Source: Treponema sp. (GTDB lineage Bacteria > Spirochaetota > Spirochaetia > Treponematales > Breznakiellaceae). Taken from it: a DNA stretch of 6,118 bases. Location: NCBI GenBank assembly GCA_009780285.1, contig WRAL01000098.1, positions 1 through 6,118 on the forward strand, given 5' to 3'. The position numbers and the translations under genes were made by a program. The notes under the pieces are model-generated. The model did no database searches and was not told where the DNA came from. It saw only the letters and a program-made list of their open reading frames with translations. Shown here one piece after another: positions 3,299 through 6,118 of this stretch (its first letter is position 1; each line of letters starts with the position of its first letter).

Positions 3299-5875
3299 AT
3301 GGAAGCGCTGCGAAAAACAAAAATCACCCACGGCCCCGCCAGGGATCGCGCCCAGCGGGACAGCGCGGGGTCCTTCCATTTCGAGCGGCAAAGGATCAAC
3401 GGCCTTTTGTCCAGGGCGACGAAATCCCAGGTGGTGGAAATCTGCGCCGGCGCCGGCTACGGCAAGACCAGCGCGGCGCTGGACTTCGCGCGCAGGCGGG
3501 CGGATGAAGTTATTTGGATTGAATTTTCCGAGGCCGACAGGCGCAGGGAAAATTTATGGCAGACCTGCCTTCGCGCGGCGGAAAAAATAGACCAGGGATT
3601 CGCGCGGGCGATCGCCGAGCTTGGCTTTCCGGACAGCGCGGACAAGCTGTCGCGCTACGCCGCTCTGACGCGCAGCGTCGTGCCCCTGCGCAGGCGCATC
3701 ATCATCGCGGACAATTTTCATCTTCCCGACGATCCCGCGGCCCTTCGCTTTCTTGAACGCGCGATACGACACATGCTTGTGGGAACAAGGACCGCGCTTA
3801 TTTCCCGTTCGGCCTCGCGCCTGGGAATCGCCGACCTCATTGGCTCCGGGCGCGTTTTCTCGATAGGCGAGGACGACCTTCGCTTTACGGAAGACGAGAT
3901 CTCGCGCTACTTCGACAAGCTGGGAACGCCTTTGGCCCCGGAGGATCTGCGCGAGATAGCGCGCGACACCGGCGGCTGGCCCTTCGCGCTTAACCTTGCC
4001 GCGCGCGCCTACCGAAACGCGCCGGGCTACCGAGGCTATGTCGGCTCCGCCCTTCGCTCCGGCATTTTTCGCCTCATGGAAGCCAATGCCTGGAGCGGAT
4101 TTTCGGCGGGGCTTCAGGGCCTTCTTGCCAAAATCGCCATGACCGGCGTTTTTTCCGAGGACTTCGTGGCGCTTCTGGCCGGAAACGAGAAAAGCGCCCT
4201 GGCCGAGCTTGACGCGCAGAACGCCTACATTCGCAGGGACGGCGGCTCCGGGGCCTTCGTCGCGCAGCCGATGTACTTGGAATTCCTGCGCGAAAAAAGC
4301 CTTTCGCTGGCGGAGGCCGAGCGAAACGAAACCTACGCCGCCGCCGCCGACTGGTGCGAAAGGCACGGCTTCGCGATCGAGGCGCTTTTTCATAGGGAAA
4401 AGATCGGCGACTATTCCGGCGTGGCGGAAATCCTGCGCGAGGCCCCCACGCAAATGCCGGCCGCGCTTGCCGAGCGCGCCTGCGAGATTCTGTCGCGCGC
4501 TCCGGAGCGGGCCTTTCTGGAAACGGAGGCGCTTTCCGCCCTCAGCGTTCGCGCGCTTGCCTGCCTTGGCCGCTGGAAGGAGGCCGAGGCCGAGGCGCAG
4601 GCGCGCGAGGCCGGGCTTTTGGCCCTTGCCGACGGCGCGGAAAAATGGCGCGCGCTTGCCGGCCTGTACCACGCCTGGGGCTTTCTTCGCGCGCTTTTGG
4701 GAACGGCCGACGGAAAATGCGACTTCGATCGCCGCCTTGCCCAGGCCGGCGAGTGCCTGGAGCGCTCGGGGGACGACGGCGCGCCGCTCGTGCCCTATCC
4801 GCTGGGCGCCTGGATAAACCGCGCCGGCTGCTCGCGCCGGGGCGCGCTGGCCGAATACGAAGGGGCGCTTAAGCGGGCGCGCGAGATAATGGCGAAAAGC
4901 GGAGGCGCCGGCGATCTGGGCGCCGAATTCGAGCTTGCCTTAAGCGAAAGAAAATATTTCGAGGGGAACTTCAAGGAGGCGCAGTTTCTCGCGGAACGGG
5001 CGCGCGGCCTTGCGCGCTCCAACGATCAGGGCGAAACGGAGCTTGCCGCTCTTTTCTGCGCGCTGCGCGTGGCCTTGGCCCGGGGAAACTATGCAAACGC
5101 CCGCGCCGCCGCCGCCGCTATCGAGGAAGTCGCCGGGCGCGCGCCGGATCGCGCCGCCATTCGCGACGTTTCCCTGGGCTGGTACCACTGCATGTTGGGA
5201 CTGGACGAAAAAATCCCCCTGTGGCTGCGCGACGGCTTTTCCAGCTACGCTCATGCCGGCTTCGCGGAAAACATGGCGAACCAAACCCGGGCGCGCCTGC
5301 GCTACCAGGCCGGCGATTACCCCGAGCTTCTTTCGTACATAGCGGACATGCGCGAGCGGGAATCGTACCTTTTCGGCCGGGTCGAGCTTTTGGCGATGGA
5401 GGCCTGCGCGCTGTATCGCATGAGGGAAAAGGCCGCCGCGCTCGACTCGCTGGAAGAGGCGTATAAGGCCGCCGCGCCGAACGAAATCGTCATGGCCTTT
5501 GCCGAGCTTGGAAAGGACATGCGCACGCTCACTTCCGCGGCGCTTAAGGAGCCGCGCTGCCGCCTGCCGGCGCAGTGGCTGGAGGCGACGAACCGGCGTT
5601 CCGCCTGCTACGCCAAGCGCCTCGCGCACGTGGCCAGCATTTACAGGGACGACAATCTGATCGTATGCGACGCGGTTCTTTCGACCAGGGAAACGGACGT
5701 GCTGGGCGATCTTGCGCAGGGGCTTTCCCGCGCGGAAATAGCCGCCGCGCGCGACCTTTCGATAAACACCGTGAAAATGGTGATTGGCCACATACACGCG
5801 AAAATGGGAACGGAAAACCTGGCCGACCTTATCCGCGTGGCCGTTCAGCGAAAAATGATAAGAACCGGCGGATAA
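3299..5875 (+). CDS. MalT-like LuxR-family ATP-dependent transcriptional regulator (LAL/STAND)
   Basis: This encodes 858 residues, the usual size for large ATP-binding LuxR (LAL) regulators, which switch between ADP- and ATP-bound forms on sensing an inducer and then activate transcription. The N-terminal NTPase begins FHFERQRINGLL, with Walker A GAGYGKT at 51-57. Walker B is IIIADNFHL (134-142), where family members usually have Asp-Asp; here it is Asp138-Asn139. Next come the ISRSASR segment (about 169-175), DDLRFTEDEI (192-201) and the STAND GGWPFALNLA motif (225-234). Residues about 340-765 are Ala/Leu/Glu-rich helical repeats of TPR type, the presumed inducer-sensing region. The C-terminal LuxR HTH spans about 793-855 (LSTRETDVLGDLAQGLS, EIAAARDLSINTVKMVIGHIHAKMG). 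The gene is divergent from hsp20 and convergent with the gene at 5879. Inducer and targets cannot be told from the sequence; autoregulation through the upstream palindromes is speculative. Confidence 0.92.
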   Translation: MEALRKTKITHGPARDRAQRDSAGSFHFERQRINGLLSRATKSQVVEICAGAGYGKTSAALDFARRRADEVIWIEFSEADRRRENLWQTCLRAAEKIDQGFARAIAELGFPDSADKLSRYAALTRSVVPLRRRIIIADNFHLPDDPAALRFLERAIRHMLVGTRTALISRSASRLGIADLIGSGRVFSIGEDDLRFTEDEISRYFDKLGTPLAPEDLREIARDTGGWPFALNLAARAYRNAPGYRGYVGSALRSGIFRLMEANAWSGFSAGLQGLLAKIAMTGVFSEDFVALLAGNEKSALAELDAQNAYIRRDGGSGAFVAQPMYLEFLREKSLSLAEAERNETYAAAADWCERHGFAIEALFHREKIGDYSGVAEILREAPTQMPAALAERACEILSRAPERAFLETEALSALSVRALACLGRWKEAEAEAQAREAGLLALADGAEKWRALAGLYHAWGFLRALLGTADGKCDFDRRLAQAGECLERSGDDGAPLVPYPLGAWINRAGCSRRGALAEYEGALKRAREIMAKSGGAGDLGAEFELALSERKYFEGNFKEAQFLAERARGLARSNDQGETELAALFCALRVALARGNYANARAAAAAIEEVAGRAPDRAAIRDVSLGWYHCMLGLDEKIPLWLRDGFSSYAHAGFAENMANQTRARLRYQAGDYPELLSYIADMRERESYLFGRVELLAMEACALYRMREKAAALDSLEEAYKAAAPNEIVMAFAELGKDMRTLTSAALKEPRCRLPAQWLEATNRRSACYAKRLAHVASIYRDDNLIVCDAVLSTRETDVLGDLAQGLSRAEIAAARDLSINTVKMVIGHIHAKMGTENLADLIRVAVQRKMIRTGG

Positions 5876-5878
5876 ATA

Positions 5879-6118
5879 TTAAGCCGGAAGGCGCTGGCAG
5901 GGCCTGAAAAGCTGCGTTACCGGGCTGCCGTCCTCGAATAAAAGGCGAAGGTACAAAATGCTTCCCGGATGATGGCCTTCCCAAATCGCGTCCTTTTGAA
6001 GATCCATCGCCATGGCCGCGCATTCCTCGCGCCGGAGCTCGCGCCGTTTTTGCGCGAAGGCGTAAAGGCCAGCCGGAAGAGCGTCGGCCGCATTCAAGGC
6101 CCGCGTTTCGGCGCCCTC
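5879..6118 (-). CDS. C-terminal part of an unrecognised protein (open at the right window edge)
   Basis: The minus-strand frame is open from the window edge to a TAA at 5879-5881, giving the last 79 residues of a longer protein; the start is not in the window. A TTG at 6097 lies in frame but has no clear ribosome binding site, and the frame continues upstream of it. The sequence has a helical, charged part (FAQKRRELRREECAAMAMDLQ) followed by DAIWEGHHPGSILYLRLLFEDG. I do not recognise the family and see no catalytic motif, signal peptide or membrane segment in this part. The composition looks like real coding sequence (aromatic and hydrophobic residues spread as in a folded domain). It ends 3 bp from the convergent regulator gene, with no intrinsic terminator between them. 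Confidence 0.6.
   Translation of the reverse strand, partial: EGAETRALNAADALPAGLYAFAQKRRELRREECAAMAMDLQKDAIWEGHHPGSILYLRLLFEDGSPVTQLFRPCQRLPA

Noticed and set aside
3554..4672. Long minus-strand open frame (372 codons) inside the regulator gene
   Set aside because: It is antisense to the clearly conserved NTPase region. Long antisense frames are expected where codons are rich in GCG/CGC. Its product is low-complexity Arg/Gly/Ala with no recognisable domain.
4940..5797. Long minus-strand open frame (285 codons) opposite the helical and HTH regions of the regulator
   Set aside because: Same reason: it is a mirror of a high-GC coding frame, with an Arg-rich product and no homology I recognise.

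Overview
The window looks like part of a GC-rich spirochaete chromosome, most probably a termite-gut-type Treponema. The reasons are a lipoprotein with a loose spirochaetal lipobox and a Pro/Asp-rich linker, an Rpn/PDDEXK-type 'transposase' remnant with the Gly-x-Glu-x tail common in those genomes, and a large MalT-like LuxR regulator. This assignment is inference; no rRNA or other phylogenetic marker is present.

Layout. Positions 2-491 (+) hold the 3' half of an Rpn-family gene that is open at the left edge. It appears to be broken by about 100 bp of unrelated sequence that shifts the frame. A strong minus-strand terminator (about 507-540) separates it from a minus-strand gene (593-1972) for a 459-residue lipoprotein with an N-terminal Ig-like domain and a C-terminal fibronectin-III-like domain. 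That gene has a good sigma70-type promoter at 2214-2242 and a leader of about 235 nt. Two hairpins (2290-2356) separate it from an hsp20 gene (2358-2807, minus). A 491-bp intergenic region lies between hsp20 and the divergent luxR-type gene (3299-5875, plus). It contains promoters for both directions, an orphan plus-strand terminator-like hairpin, and two copies of the palindrome GTCA-AAA-TGAC exactly 40 bp apart, just upstream of the regulator's promoter. At the right edge, the C-terminal 79 codons of an unrecognised minus-strand gene (5879-6118) converge on the regulator with a 3-bp gap.

How the genes relate. Each gene seems to be its own transcription unit; there is no obvious operon or pathway. 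The LAL/STAND regulator may control its own promoter or that of hsp20, but no target is proven. I do not see a clear new multi-gene system. The most promising leads are the twin operators upstream of the regulator, the regulator's Asp-Asn Walker B, the interrupted Rpn gene, and the structured leaders of the lipoprotein and hsp20 genes.
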